Assembly (NCBI GenBank): GCA_032622095.1
Contig: CP136065.1
Coordinates: 61,489,094 to 61,553,093 of the forward strand
DNA: 64,000 nt
Origin: Siphonodentalium dalli
Lineage: Eukaryota > Mollusca > Scaphopoda > Gadilida > Siphonodentaliidae
Direction of reading: 5' to 3'
Part shown: positions 1 to 13,300 of the stretch, one piece after another
How positions within the stretch are numbered: the stretch's first letter is position 1
Layout: the number at the start of each line of letters is the position of its first letter
The notes under the pieces: generated by a model
The model's input: only the letters and a program-made list of their open reading frames with translations
Told to the model about the DNA's origin: nothing
Databases searched by the model: none
Position numbers and translations under genes: made by a program

Positions 1-630
1 CCCTATTTCAAGGCTTGGCCTTATCACAAACTTATAAATCGTGAAGTGATTTATAAAAGTTTGTGATTAGGCAAATGTCTTTAAACTGTGTAATTATATT
101 TGGAAACAGATTACTCCTTATAATTATGGCTCAACCAACAGAATACATCAACATGAAAGTGCATTTTGAGTTTGACATATTGTTAAAAATTGGGCACTTT
201 ATCGTGACGTCGCATGTCGTCGTGCCAAAACTCCTATGCTCAACTGTCACTTCGAAGTGATCCGCCCCTAACGTAATTATCATATTTAAATACAATTGCT
301 CATTCTAAGCTAATGGCAAAATACTGTAGAAAATTAAGAGAGAGTAATTATAATAAAAGGTCGCCGACCACGCGTCCCCCCGAAAAGGAGGCTTTTTAGT
401 AAGGATAGCTTTTTTTTAACTCTGTCAAAATTCATCGCACCGTGACCAAATTCAACCTTGGCCTTTGTCTTCTGAAATTTGAACCCCCTATCAAGAGATT
501 CAGCTGAATTAAAAAACAATCAAATAAAAGAAAGTTAAATTATCATCCAGAAACCAAAATAATTGGCAAATTTTAAGTCGCCAAGGACCATAACTCCGGC
601 AAAAGTTGAAATGTCGGGGGACAAGAAACA

Positions 631-656
631 GACTCACCCTGACTGGTAGCAGCAAC
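631..656 (-). repeat. Short duplicate of exon w 3' edge and donor
   Basis: About 45 bases downstream of the true donor, the minus strand repeats TTGCTGCTACCAGTCAGGGT followed by GAGTCTGTTTC, against GCTGCTACCACAGTCAGGGG then TAAGTCTCTTT at the exon. It holds a GTGAGT that could act as a second donor. Confidence 0.65.
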
Positions 657-681
657 CTTGACATCTGATAAAGAGACTTAC

Positions 682-1311
682 CCCTGACTGTGGTAGCAGC
701 AGTGGCGGCTCGTTCGACATATGTTGGAATGTAGAATGATACAGCTGCAGGAAGACGAAGCTTGGACTCGTGCCGTTCTTCACAGCATCCTTCATGTTCG
801 GCGACCGCAGAACGTCTCGCGGCTGCCTTGACTCGCTCAACGGAGACATCACAGATATAGTGTGACCTCTGTTCTTTTTCAAGTTCACACAATCAGTGAG
901 ATCTTCAAATGTTGACGTTGACGTATCTGAATCGACAGGCGATGGTGTTAATTGTCTGGAATGAGGCTCAGGGAGAGCGAGTCTTTCACCACTCGCAGCA
1001 TTAGAATCCATAGAAATGACCTTGGATTCAGGTTTAAGATCACTAATATTATCGGCAACAATGTATGGCACTTCTTCGTTCTTAGCTTTATCAGAATCTC
1101 TTTGTTTGACGATATTCCAATCTTTGCTGAGTTCTTTTGGCGGTGAGACTTTTGATTTTGATGGTGACAGGTGTTCTGTCAAATATTCTTGCGGAGACGA
1201 TGAACCCTCTGAGCATGTGACTAGAGAAGGGGTGGAGTTACTGCGCTTTAATAATGGAGCCGCTTGTGTAAACTCGTCTCCATCTCCCACAATTTGACCA
1301 TCAACAATGCC
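682..1311 (-). CDS. TSC2: TSC2 exon w (residues 1061-1270), linker to GAP start
   Basis: Acceptor CTGTTTTCAG, donor TCAGGG|GTAAGT; 210 codons, phase 0. It starts [18 protein letters not shown], runs through a serine-rich linker ([17 protein letters not shown]), then [17 protein letters not shown] and ends [17 protein letters not shown] then [17 protein letters not shown] sits where human has RGYTISDSAP (AKT site Thr1462), with lysine instead of arginine at -5. FVFLQLYHS opens the Rap-GAP domain, whose catalytic part is outside the window. Confidence 0.97.
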
Positions 1312-4300
1312 CTGAAAACAGATGATTGGTCATTTGTTCATGAGTCGCACAAAAAAATATTATTTTGAGCTGTTTGAGAGTATAATTCATTTTTCCTAAA
1401 AAGATGCCCAAAAGATGAACTATATCTCCGCGTTTGTACCGACAGGATGAATGGGTTAAACATTTTTGTCGCTAACTGGTACCTGCTTCGATTAGTCATG
1501 CATGAATGACTCCAGCATATAATCTTGTGTTCTGACCTGCATCTGTCAATTTTTATTTTCTCCTCGCGGCCGACGAATCTAAGGGAGTATCTTTCTGAAT
1601 TGTCAATTTGCAATATATTTGTAGCTACCCAACTTGAAATTTATTTGTCACTAACCCAATCATTTTAATATTTATATTGGCTTCGTTTGGGAAAGTTCTG
1701 CTTCATACACAAATTTTCCGTATTTTCATAAAGCAAAAATAAGAAACAGATTGCATGTCTCCCATAAAGTGGATTGTTGGCATTTTAGAAACCAATCTAT
1801 TTATGCATATAAATGCAGTCCTCGAAATTGGCCATGGCAATAAGCAATGATGTGGGAAATGCTGTGGCAACATGTGGAATTTGCCAGGGTCCATTTTCCT
1901 AATTTTGAAACTGAAACGAGGGCTGTAAATGTTTAACAGTTTCATAATAGGAGCTGCGCTGAGGCAGCAGTAAAGATCCTGTGCCAGTGCATTCTCTTAT
2001 ATATGTTAGTCTCCCATAGGGAGCCATGCATATATAAGAGAATGCACTGGCTTATATGGTCAAGGTAAATATTGTTAGGCCATATGGGAAACTCGCATAT
2101 ATATGAGAATGCATTGGCACAGGGTTTTTGAAAAATTGCAAGATACTCCATTCATGGAAGGAAAGATTAAATGAAAGATACTCACAGCTGACTTGGATGT
2201 TCTGGGTGTGATATCAACTGGATCTACAAAAAAAAATTACAACCAGTATAAATAGGACGCTGTATGAGTGACCTGTCTCACATTTGCAGAATGAGGCCCC
2301 AAGACAGTGAATGTAGTGATGCCACCCACACAGCAGGCTAATATCAGCAAATTCACCCTCTGGGGACCTCATTCTGCTTAGGCCTCTTCTTTTGGGAAGT
2401 ATCTATAGTCTCAAACTTACAAAAGTTACTCTTTCCCTTTCTGTTCAATTTCTATATCCCCTAATTTGCAGAAGATAAATTGGATAATCGAGACGACTAA
2501 TGGGTTAACATCACCAACTTCAACTGGGGGACTTCCATCTGATCCTAGGTCGCCCATAGCAGTTGAAGCCTAAACAGAATGAGATTCCCAGAGGGTGAAT
2601 TTGGTGATGCTAGCCCAGTGTGTGGGATAGTGTCACTAAATTCACCCTCTGGGGACCTCATTCTGCAAATGTCAGACACACAATATCCAGGAACCATATG
2701 AGACCTAAATGATTGTGCTTATCAGTATTCACTCTGGGCCAGAACAAACTTTGTATGCAAGCCTTGAAAAAGTATGTCTGTCATTTGCAGAACAAGGTAC
2801 CCAGAGGGTGAATTTAGTGACGCTACCCCGCATGATGGACTAGTGTCACAAAATTCTCCCTTTGGGAACATCATTCTGCTCAGGCCTCAACTGCTATGGG
2901 AGACCTAGGATCAGACTGAAGTTCCCCAGTTGAAGTTAATGAGTTCACCCATTAGTCACATCGATTATGCATTTTATCTTCTGCAAATTAAGGGATATAG
3001 AAACTGAACACAAGGGAAAAAGAAAACTAAAAACATTGTTAATTTGAGACTATAGATCCTTCCAAAAAGATGAAGCCTAAGCAGAATGAGGTTCCCAGAG
3101 GGTGAGTTTAGTGATGCTAGCCCACTGAGTAGGGTAGCGTCACTAAATTCATACTATGAGGAACTCATTCTGCAAATGACAGACACACTGTTCAAGACTT
3201 GGACCATTGTCAACAATTTTCGCGCAATTTGAAAATTTCTTGGGCCATTTCTTTTTCAGGAATGCAGAACTAAGTAAAACTAAAGGCCACAAAACAAAAT
3301 AATATAGCTTGTAGCTATGGGAAGCCAAATTTACATTTAAAATATAATTGAGCTTAAGTGCAATAAGGAATTTCTAATTGTGCTTAAGCGCAATAAGGAA
3401 ATCCCTAATTGCGCTTAAGCACAATAAGGAAATATTTAATTGCGCTTAAGAGCATTAAGGAATAGCTAATTGCGCTTAAGCGCAATAGAAATCTCTGATT
3501 GCGCTTAAGCGCAATAAGAAATATTCTATTTCCAGAGGGGTGATCTCATGAAGAAGATAATAATTGCGGTTAAGCGCAATAAGGATGTAATTGCGCTTAA
3601 GCACAATAACGGAATATCTAATTGCACTTAAGCGCAAATATTCCTTATTGTGCTTAAGCGCAATTATCTATTAAATGTCAATTTGGCTTCCCATATGTAG
3701 CATGTAGCTTGCTAATAAATATTGCCACAGATGGATTTATTCAAACACATGATTCATCATCAAATTCATTGTATGGTTGTTGAGCATGTAGACAACAAAA
3801 TTTAACTGACCTGAGATAAAATTATTCAAGTATTCATTTTCTATTCCATTATAGAAGTGTTGTGCATGTAGCGTGTTATATTCCTCTTCTCCGAGACTCC
3901 CACTATCTATCCTCCCACTGTCCGATTCCGAGTGCTGCTTCTTCCTCATTGGACCAAACAGTAGAGAGATATCGAGACCAGAATTAAACTGATTCTGGAA
4001 TGAGCATGTCTCGTTTTCGATCCTCATCATCCATGCTGAGTTGCCACTCGGTGCCCGAACGCATACCTCAGCCCAGCCGTCACACCAACAGGCACACAAA
4101 TTCGCTGGCGACTGTTCTGTGTCTTCTTTCGACTTGTTTAAAGCTGAAATAAAATTTACAGAATATGTTGCTGAAATGTTCATATCAAATGATAGGCCTA
4201 TCACAATTGGCAGATGTTTAACCCATCCCTTGGCAATAGTAAATTACTATGATCGGAATAATAATTTAGAGTTTTTATGTTGAATTATAGAGTATACTAT

Positions 4301-7300
4301 TTTGTACTATTATAGACAAATGTACATAATAAGACCAGTTATTAGAATTTATGGGTAAAATAGGGAGACTCGCATAAGAGAATGCACTGGCACAGGATCT
4401 GTAATGCTGCACTAGCGCAGCTCCTGTTATGAAAGGGTTAAACCATGTCAATGAATACCATGTTCCCCAAAGGAAGCAACAAATTTAAGCAAGGGTCAAT
4501 CAGAATGGCACCACTGATAATTCTTCCTGTATGTTATCAACAAGAATGACATAAACCTCATTACATAGATGAAAATTTTCAAGAGCCTTCCTACAGCGCT
4601 CAATCTAAATTAAATTTAAAAAAATTGTTTTTAATTATTTAAAAAAAAAATGTTTTATTTAATATATTTTTTTTTAATATATGTTTTTTTGGGGTTAAAT
4701 TGAGAAATGAATTCAATCAAAATTTGTTTGTTTTTTTTTTATGAGAAAAAGGGTCAAAACTCAGTTTTTAAAAAATCAGATCAAACCCATATTCAAAATC
4801 GATCAGTAGTTTGGGCTGAGAAATCCATGTACAGAATTTGGTTCCAATCGGATAAAAAATGTTTTAGTTATAGCACCATGCGTAAACTGTCTATGGACAG
4901 AAGGATGGACGGATGAACGACGAGTGGTCAATCCGGACGTCGACACTATGTGTACCATACTATGGTATGGGTACACATAAAAAGGCTTTATTCAAACAAA
5001 ACTTGTGATGTCAGACAATTCAGTCACATGCCGAGTTTGGTGCTGCTCAATTAACCTTAAACTGTTGTCATCTAGAAACAAACCTCAATTTTCAAAGTTG
5101 AAACTGGCTTATGACCTTAGAAAAAAAATTGTCAAACTAAACAACAATTCAAATCAGCCAATATATTTCAGTCATGATCACATACAATAAACATCATTTC
5201 ATTAATTTAAACTAACAGGAAATAAAAGGCCGCTCGGCCACAGTGTCCCCCGACACGGTGGCTTCATTTGGAGTGGGAGCTTTGTAGAAGTATATTATAT
5301 GGATAAAATACTTGTGCATTGTCTCATAATTGAGCTGCATACAAATAACCTAATCTGGAAAAATCTATAAAAGTCGAAATATAACCTCAAATTGGTACAA
5401 AATCAACAAAATTGTAAGCTGAAAAAAGTTGCGTCCCAGGATGTACGATTCTAAGTAAAAAAAAATGGCAATAACTCCGCCAAAATGACTCAAAATCGCA
5501 GGTACACAAGTTCCCATGCTGGTTAACATCTGATCCAAGTTTTAAAACAACTGACCGGAAAATGATGAAATACAGGCTCGGACAAAAGATGCGTCCCAGG
5601 ATATACAATTCTATGTTGAAATGAAAGTGTCAATGACACTGTAGCTCAACTTGGAAAGGGAATAATTTAATATATTACAGTCAATGGAGCGATTAGGAAT
5701 GTGGAAAGTTGAATGTCTAATACTAGTTTATAGACATGAAGAGAAAAGTAAAATCCAAGATGGCTGCTGGCGGCCATGTTTTCGGCCGAATGACCCCAAA
5801 ATGAGTCGTTTCCATCTACATGTCATCGTTAACATCAATGACAAATTTTATGACGATCAGACTAAAGGTACGACCTGTAGCCCATGCTAAAGAATTTAGT
5901 CATACAAAGAGTAAAATCCAAGATGGCTGCTGGCGGCCATGTTTTTTGGCCGATTGACCCCAAAATTACTCGTTCCCATCTACATTTCAACATTAACATC
6001 CAGGACAAATTTCATGATGATCAGACGAATAGTACGACCTGTGGCCCGTGCTAATGGATTAAATTTTGAAATCCAAGATGGCCGCTGGCGGCCATGTTTT
6101 TTGTCCGAATGACCCCAAAATGACTCGTTCCCATTTACATTCCAATTTCAACAGCCATGAAAAATTTTATGATGATCAGACTAAAGGTACGACCTGTAGC
6201 CCGTGCTAAAGGATTTAGTCATACAAAGAGTAAAATCCAAGATGGCTGCTGGCGGCCATCTTTTTTGGCCGAATGACCCCAAAATGACTCGTTTCCCATC
6301 TAAATGTCATTATTAACATTCATGAAATTTTTTATGATGATCAGACTAAAGATACAACCTGTAGCCCGTGCTAAAGGATTTAGTCATACAAAGAGTAAAA
6401 TCCAAGATGGCTGCTGGCGACCATGTTTTTTGGCCGATTGACCCCAAAATTACTCGTTCCCATCTACATGTCATTGTTAACATCCATGATAAATTTTATG
6501 ATGATCAGACTAAAGGTACGACCTGCAGCCCGTGATAAAGAATTTAGTCATACAAAGAGTAAAATCTAAGATGGCTGCTGGTGGCCATGTTTTTTGGCCG
6601 AATGACCCCAAAATTACTCGTTCCCATCTACATGTAAATATTATCATCCATGACAAATTTCATGATGATCAGACAATCAGTACGACCTGTGGCCCGTGCT
6701 AATGGATTAAATTTTGAAATCCAAGATGGCCGCTGGCGGCCATGTTTTTTGTCCGAATGACCCCAAAATGACTCGTTCCCATCTACATTCCAATATCAAC
6801 AGCCATGACAAATTTTATGATGATCAGACTAAAAGTAGGACCTGTAGCCCGTGCTAAAGGATTTAGTCATGCAAAGAGTAAAATCCAAGACGGCTGCTGG
6901 CGGCCATGTTTTTTGGCCGATTGACCCCAAAATGACTCGTTCCCATCTACATATCAACATTAACATCCAGGACAAATTTCATGATGATCAGACGAATAGT
7001 ACGACCTGTGGCCCGTGCTAATGGATTAAATTTTGAAATCCAAGATGGCCGCTGGCGGCCATGTTTTTTGTCCGAATGACCCCAAAATGACTCGTTCCCA
7101 TTTACATTCCAATTTCAACAGCCATGAAAAATTTTATGATGATCAGACTAAAGGTACGACCTGCAGCCCGTGATAAAGAATTTAGTCATACAAAGAGTAA
7201 AATCTAAGATGGCTGCTGGTGGCCATGTTTTTTGGCCGAATGACCCCAAAATTACTCGTTCCCATCTACATGTAAATATTATCATCCATGACAAATTTCA

Positions 7301-10300
7301 TGATGATCAGACAATCAGTACGACCTGTGGCCCATGCTAATGGATTAAATTTTGAAATCCAAGATGGCCGCTGGCGGCCATGTTTTTTGTCCGAATGAAA
7401 TTTTATAATGATCAGACTAAAGGTACGACCTGTAGCCCGTGCTAAAGGATTTAGTCATACAAAGAGTAAAATCCAAGATGGCTGCTGACGGCCATGTTTT
7501 TTGGCCGAATGACCCCAAAATGACTCGTTCCCATCTACATGTGATTATTAACATTCTTGACAAATTTTATGATGATCAGACGAAAAGTAGGACCTGTAGC
7601 CCGTGCTAAAGGATTTAGTCATGCAAAGAGTAAAATCCAAGACGGCTGCTGGCGGCCATGTTTTTTGGCCGATTGACCCCAAAATGACTCGTTCCAATCT
7701 ACATGTCAATATTAACATCCATGACAAATTTCATGATGATCAGACGAACAGTGCGACCTGTAGCCCGTGCTAAAGAATTTAGTCATACAAAGAGTAAAAT
7801 CCAAGATGGCTGCTGGCGGCCATGTTTTTGGGCCGAATGACCCCAAAATTACTCGTTCCCATCTACATGTCAATATTAACATCCATGACAAATTTCATGA
7901 TGATCAGACGAACAGTGCAACCTGTGGCCCGTGCTAATGGATTGAATTTTGAAAACAAAGATGGCCACTGGCGGCCATGTTTTTTGTCCGAATGACCCCA
8001 AAATGACTCGTTCCCATCTACATTCCAATTTCAACAGCCATGATAAATTTCATGATTATCAGACTAAAGGTACGACCTGTAGCCCGTGCTAAAGGATTTA
8101 GTCATACAAAGAGTAAAATCCAAGATGGCTGCTGGCGGCCATGTTTTTTGCCCGAATAACCCAAAAATGACTCGTTCCCATCTACATGTCATTGTTAACA
8201 TCCATGACAAATTTTATGACGATCTGACTAAAGGTACGACCTGTAGCCCGTGCTAAAGGATTTAGTCATGCAAAGAGTAAAATCAAAGATGGCTGCTGGC
8301 GGCCATGTTTTTTGGCCGAATGACCTCAAAATTACTCGTTCCCATCTACATGTCAATATTAACATCCATAACAAATTTCATGACGATCAGATGAACAGTA
8401 CGGCCTGTAGCCCGTGCTAATGGATTGAATTTTGAAATCTAAGATGGCCACTGGCGGCCATGTTTTTTGTTTCCGTATGACCCCAAAATGAATCATTCCG
8501 GTACAAATGTTGATGTCAACAGCTATGACAAATTTCATAATGATCCGATCAAAGGTACGTCCTGTAGCCTCTATTGTTGACGCCGCCCGTACACACGCAC
8601 ACACGCATACACGCACACACGCACACACAGACGACGGACGACAAAGCCATGGCAATAGCTCAAACTTTACAAAGTAAAGTTGAGCTAAAAAAGCAATAAC
8701 TCCATCAAAATGAGTCCGACCAAACTCAAAATTGCAGGTGCAGAAATTTTCCCATGCTGGTTGATATATGTACCAAGTTTTTAATAAATTGACCAGAATA
8801 TGACAGAATACAGGCTCAGACAAAATTCCAGACAGCTCAATGGACGAGGTCACGAGGGTCATTACTATAGTCCTCCGACAGAATGTTGAGGAACAATGAA
8901 GTGATTGGAAAGACAATGGACAGTCAGACGGGCAGATAAAACATTTACACATAGATATGTCCATTTTGTTCAAATGAGCATATCATTTACTGGTTTCCAG
9001 CAACCTTAGGGAGTAGGCCCAGTTTGAAGGTAGGACAACATTAACCCTTTCTTTACTAGATGGATTCTCCCATTCAGTTATAGAAGTATACATTGGAATG
9101 GTTATTATTAATTTGAAGGAAGGGATGTTCAGATAATAAAAGCCGATGACAGTCGAAAAGATGATACAAGTGCAGAAGGATTCTTATTCATTGGTGGGAA
9201 ATGTTCAGATAATAAGTCCAACAAATGGTTGTTTGTTGAACTTATTATCTGAACATTTCCTAAAGGAACTACTCATCAATGAGTATTTAGTATAGAAAGT
9301 ATTAATATCATATATTGTTATGAAAAATACTCCATGTCCTAAATTGACAATATCAGAAATAATTTTTCTATATGTTTAACCCATTCATGACTGGAGCTTC
9401 CTGAAATTTTGCGAAAACCCTGTGCCAATACATTCTCTTATATATGCGAGTCGCCCATAGGGCGCCTCACATATATAAGAGCATGCATTGGCTTAACAAT
9501 ATTTACCTTGATCCTGAAAGCCAGTGCATTCTCTTATATATGTGAGGCTCCCTTTGGCAGACTCGCATATAAAGAGAATCCACTGGCACAGGGTTTTTAA
9601 TGCTGCACAATATTTACCTTCATCTTGTAAGCCAGTGAATTCTCTTATATATGTGAGGCTCCCAATGGCAGACTCGCATATAAAGAGAATCCACTGGCAC
9701 AGGGTTTTTAATGCTGCACCAGCACAGCTGTCATCATGAAAGGGTTAAATTGTATAAAGAAATGCAGACTTACAGTTCATCACCGATTCCAGTGCTTGCG
9801 GAGTCACATGATCAGTAAGACTGGTTCCCGTCTGCACACCAACGTTATCAAATCCTGACAGAGAACTGGGATCCTTATTAGAAATGTCAAGGTCATCAAA
9901 ACAGTTTGTCTTGTTGAGCAAGATGTCATCCTGACTTTCTGGACTCAAAGGTTCCACCATACTCGTACTACGAGTAAATGCCACGGCTGCGGCAGACTTG
10001 TGCCTCTTTCTGAGACTTTTGAAAGTTTCTGGTTGTTTGGGTTCCGTAGCGACAGGATTATAAAGTGACAGACATTTTTCACACAATCCAGTGTTGCCTG
10101 ATTTAGTTGCTCCACCACTAGTTTTTATGGTGATGAGCTTCTTGCCTAGCAACCATGTCTGGCTTTGACCTCCAGTAAGTAAGAACTCTACTAACGGCGA
10201 TCTGTATGAAAATAATACTAGAGAAAGTCAAGATAAAGAGACCATAACATATAAAATTTCTCTAAAATGTCTTATTTTTCAAATATGTTGCTCAAGATAG

Positions 10301-13300
10301 CTAACAACAGGAGTTTGATACCAAATTCCATATCAGTGATATTTTGAACAATTTCTAAAATAATTTGAGGGGTTTGGCTAAAAAAAATGGCTAATAGAAA
10401 TTTCTCTGCGTATCGTAAAATATGCATCCATATTTCCAGTGCATGACCTATGGTGTCACCCTGCCACAATGTTGAGTAATGTGGACAATTTCGGGGAAAC
10501 ATCTGATGTAAAGTGGAAAAACAACCCTGTTTAAGTCGATATTCTTAGGTAAAATGACCGAAGTAAATATTCCTCAGTTGAAACAATGGACTAATAAGGA
10601 AACAGCTCATGTGCCATGGACAAATGACCTTATACTTTCATTGTCATGGAGGAATATTGTCCTTACCTGTAACTGGCTTGGGACCAAGGCTGGATATAGA
10701 GTGTCCGACATTTGCAGAATGAGGTCCTCAAAGGGTGAATTTAGTGACACTATCCCGCATAGTGGGCTAGCATCACTAAATTCAACCTCTGGGGACCACA
10801 TTCTGCTTAGACCTCATCTTCTGGGAAGTATCCATAGTCTCAAATTAACATAGTTTTTAGTTACTTTTTCTCTTCTGTTCAGTTTATATACCCCCTAATT
10901 TTCAGAAGATAAATTGCATAATCGAGTGACTAATGGGTGAACATCACGAACTTCAACCTGATCCTAGGTCTGCCATAGCTGTTGAGGCCTAAGCAGAATG
11001 AGGTCCACAGAGGGTGAATTTTGTGATGCTAGCCTGCTGTATGCGATAGCACCACTAAATTCACCCTCTGGGGACCTCATTCTTCAAATGTCAGACAAAC
11101 TATATTCAGGCTGCTTGGGACAGTCATATTCCTCAGTAAAAACAATAGACTAATTTGACTATATACACTGTTGGTTTTATATACACATTGTTCCAGTTTA
11201 GGATCCAGGTTTTGGGACTAACCAGTCTGAATTGATCCAGTTCCAGATTCATGTTTTGGATGTGCTGAACAATGTGATCTGAGTAATTGTGTATATGTGA
11301 GAAGATAGTTTGTGAAATGAATATGATGTGAGTGTATTATTCAATAACATTCACAGTACCTGGATGGGACGGCAGAGAAGTTTCCAAATGAGTACCTCGC
11401 CATGACGTCAGTGATAGTTTCAGTTAGCTCCTTATGGAACATCGACATCTTTTCGTCGAATGGAGAAACGAAATCCTGAGAGGACACGGCTGATCCTGAT
11501 GCCATTCTCTTCCTAGAAAATATTTATCGATGAGTATTAACCCCTTCATGATGGGAGCTGCAACATTAAAGATCCTGTGCCAGTGCATTCATTCCCTTAT
11601 ATATGCGAGTCTCACATAGGGAAACTCACATATATAAGAGAATGCACTAGTTTACAAAGTCAATGTAAATATTGTTACGCCAATGTATGATCTTACATAT
11701 ATGGGAGACTCGCATATATAAGTTAATGCACTGGCTTACAAGGTCAAGATGCTGGTGAATTAAAAAACTCAAGTTGGGGTTTCTCGACCAATCAGAATGC
11801 ACGTTACAGCAGCAGATAGAATTACAATCAGACATAGCTTAGCATTTTCATGCTTACCGCCTGAGTGCACTTTCATTAAAGCTTGTCGCCCTCATTCTCT
11901 GTGACGAATCTTCATTCTTTAGATTCAGCATGGAATTTTCATCAAATTGCTGCAATACGTTCGCTTTCAGTCCCTGTGATAAAAGAAATACTGGATGTGA
12001 GACTGTCTCATTGCTGGAACATGTGAACTTGGGCTAACCATGGGGGTAGCGATATTAAAAGTATTATTAATTTGACAAGGAACAATATTTACATAGCCTG
12101 TCTGTGTTAGACAATATCATGTTCGGTGATTGGTCAACAGCCATAAGTCAGCAGAATAATTGGGCAGGTTTTCAAAGTTCAGCCGAATTACATCTTAAGA
12201 CAGTTATTTATATTTAACACATTATAGTTACATGTGTGCTTGGAAATCTTATGCTGGGCTGACTTAATGTGCTGCGTGGGCTAGTCTAAAATTGTCGGCA
12301 GATTTTGTGAAAATATATAAGAATACACACAGCTTTTTTATGGGAATAAATCATCAAAGAGCTATATAAATATTAGAAATGAATGTACTAAAATTAGTCT
12401 GACAAACCTGAAGATTACAGGTACACAGGCTACCAAGTTGCTTTACCCTTTCTATAGTGAATGGATTCTCCCATCAGTTATAAAAGTATACAATGGAATG
12501 GTCTTTTATTCATTTGGAGTGATGTTAGGTTAATTAAAAAAGATGACAGAGACAAAAAGATAATAAAAGCGCAGAAGGATTCATAAGCATTGGTTGGAAA
12601 TGTTCACATAATAAGTTCAACAAACAAATGGTTGTTTGTTGAACTTATTATCTGAATATTTCCAAAGGTAACTACTCATCAATGAGTATTTAGTATAGAT
12701 AGGGTTAATATCTGTGGTGAGTTTTTAACAATTGACCAAATATTTAAAAAATAAAAGCATAAACAGGATTAAAATAGAGTGATAACTCTGCTAAATAATA
12801 CCAATCTGAAAATATAAGGGCAGAGGGTCCCATACAAGCCTGCAAATAGTGTGTCTGTCATTTGCAGAATGAGGTCCCCCAGAGGGTGAATTTAGTGATG
12901 CTCTCCTGCACAGCAGGCTAGCATCACAAAATTCACCCTCTGGGTGCCTCATTATGCTTAGTCACCCTCTGGGGGGGAGCCTCATTCTGCTTAGTCCTCA
13001 TCTTCTGGGAAGTATCTATGGTCTCAAATTAACATTGTTTTTAGTTACTTTAAGTTTCTATATCCCCTAATTTGCAGAAGATAAAATGCATAATCGATGT
13101 GACTAATGGGTGAACATATCCAACTTCTTACTGGGGAACTTCAATCTGGTCCCAGGTCTCCCATATGTAGCAGTTGCGGCCTAAGCAGAATGAGATTCCC
13201 AGAGGGTGAATTTAGTGATGCTGGCCCACTGTGCAGGATAGCGTCACTAAATTCACCCTCTGGGGACCTTATCCTGAAAATTACAGACACAATATCTGCA

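Noticed and set aside
509-892. 127-codon minus-strand open frame
   Set aside because: It overlaps TSC2 exon w in another frame; exon w has homology and splice sites, this has neither.
5735-8572. CRISPR-like regular repeats
   Set aside because: Units are ~160 bp and contiguous, with no conserved-repeat/unique-spacer alternation, in a eukaryotic intron.
8359-8973. 204-codon open frame
   Set aside because: It runs through the end of the 160-bp array and an ACACGC microsatellite; composition is repeat-driven.
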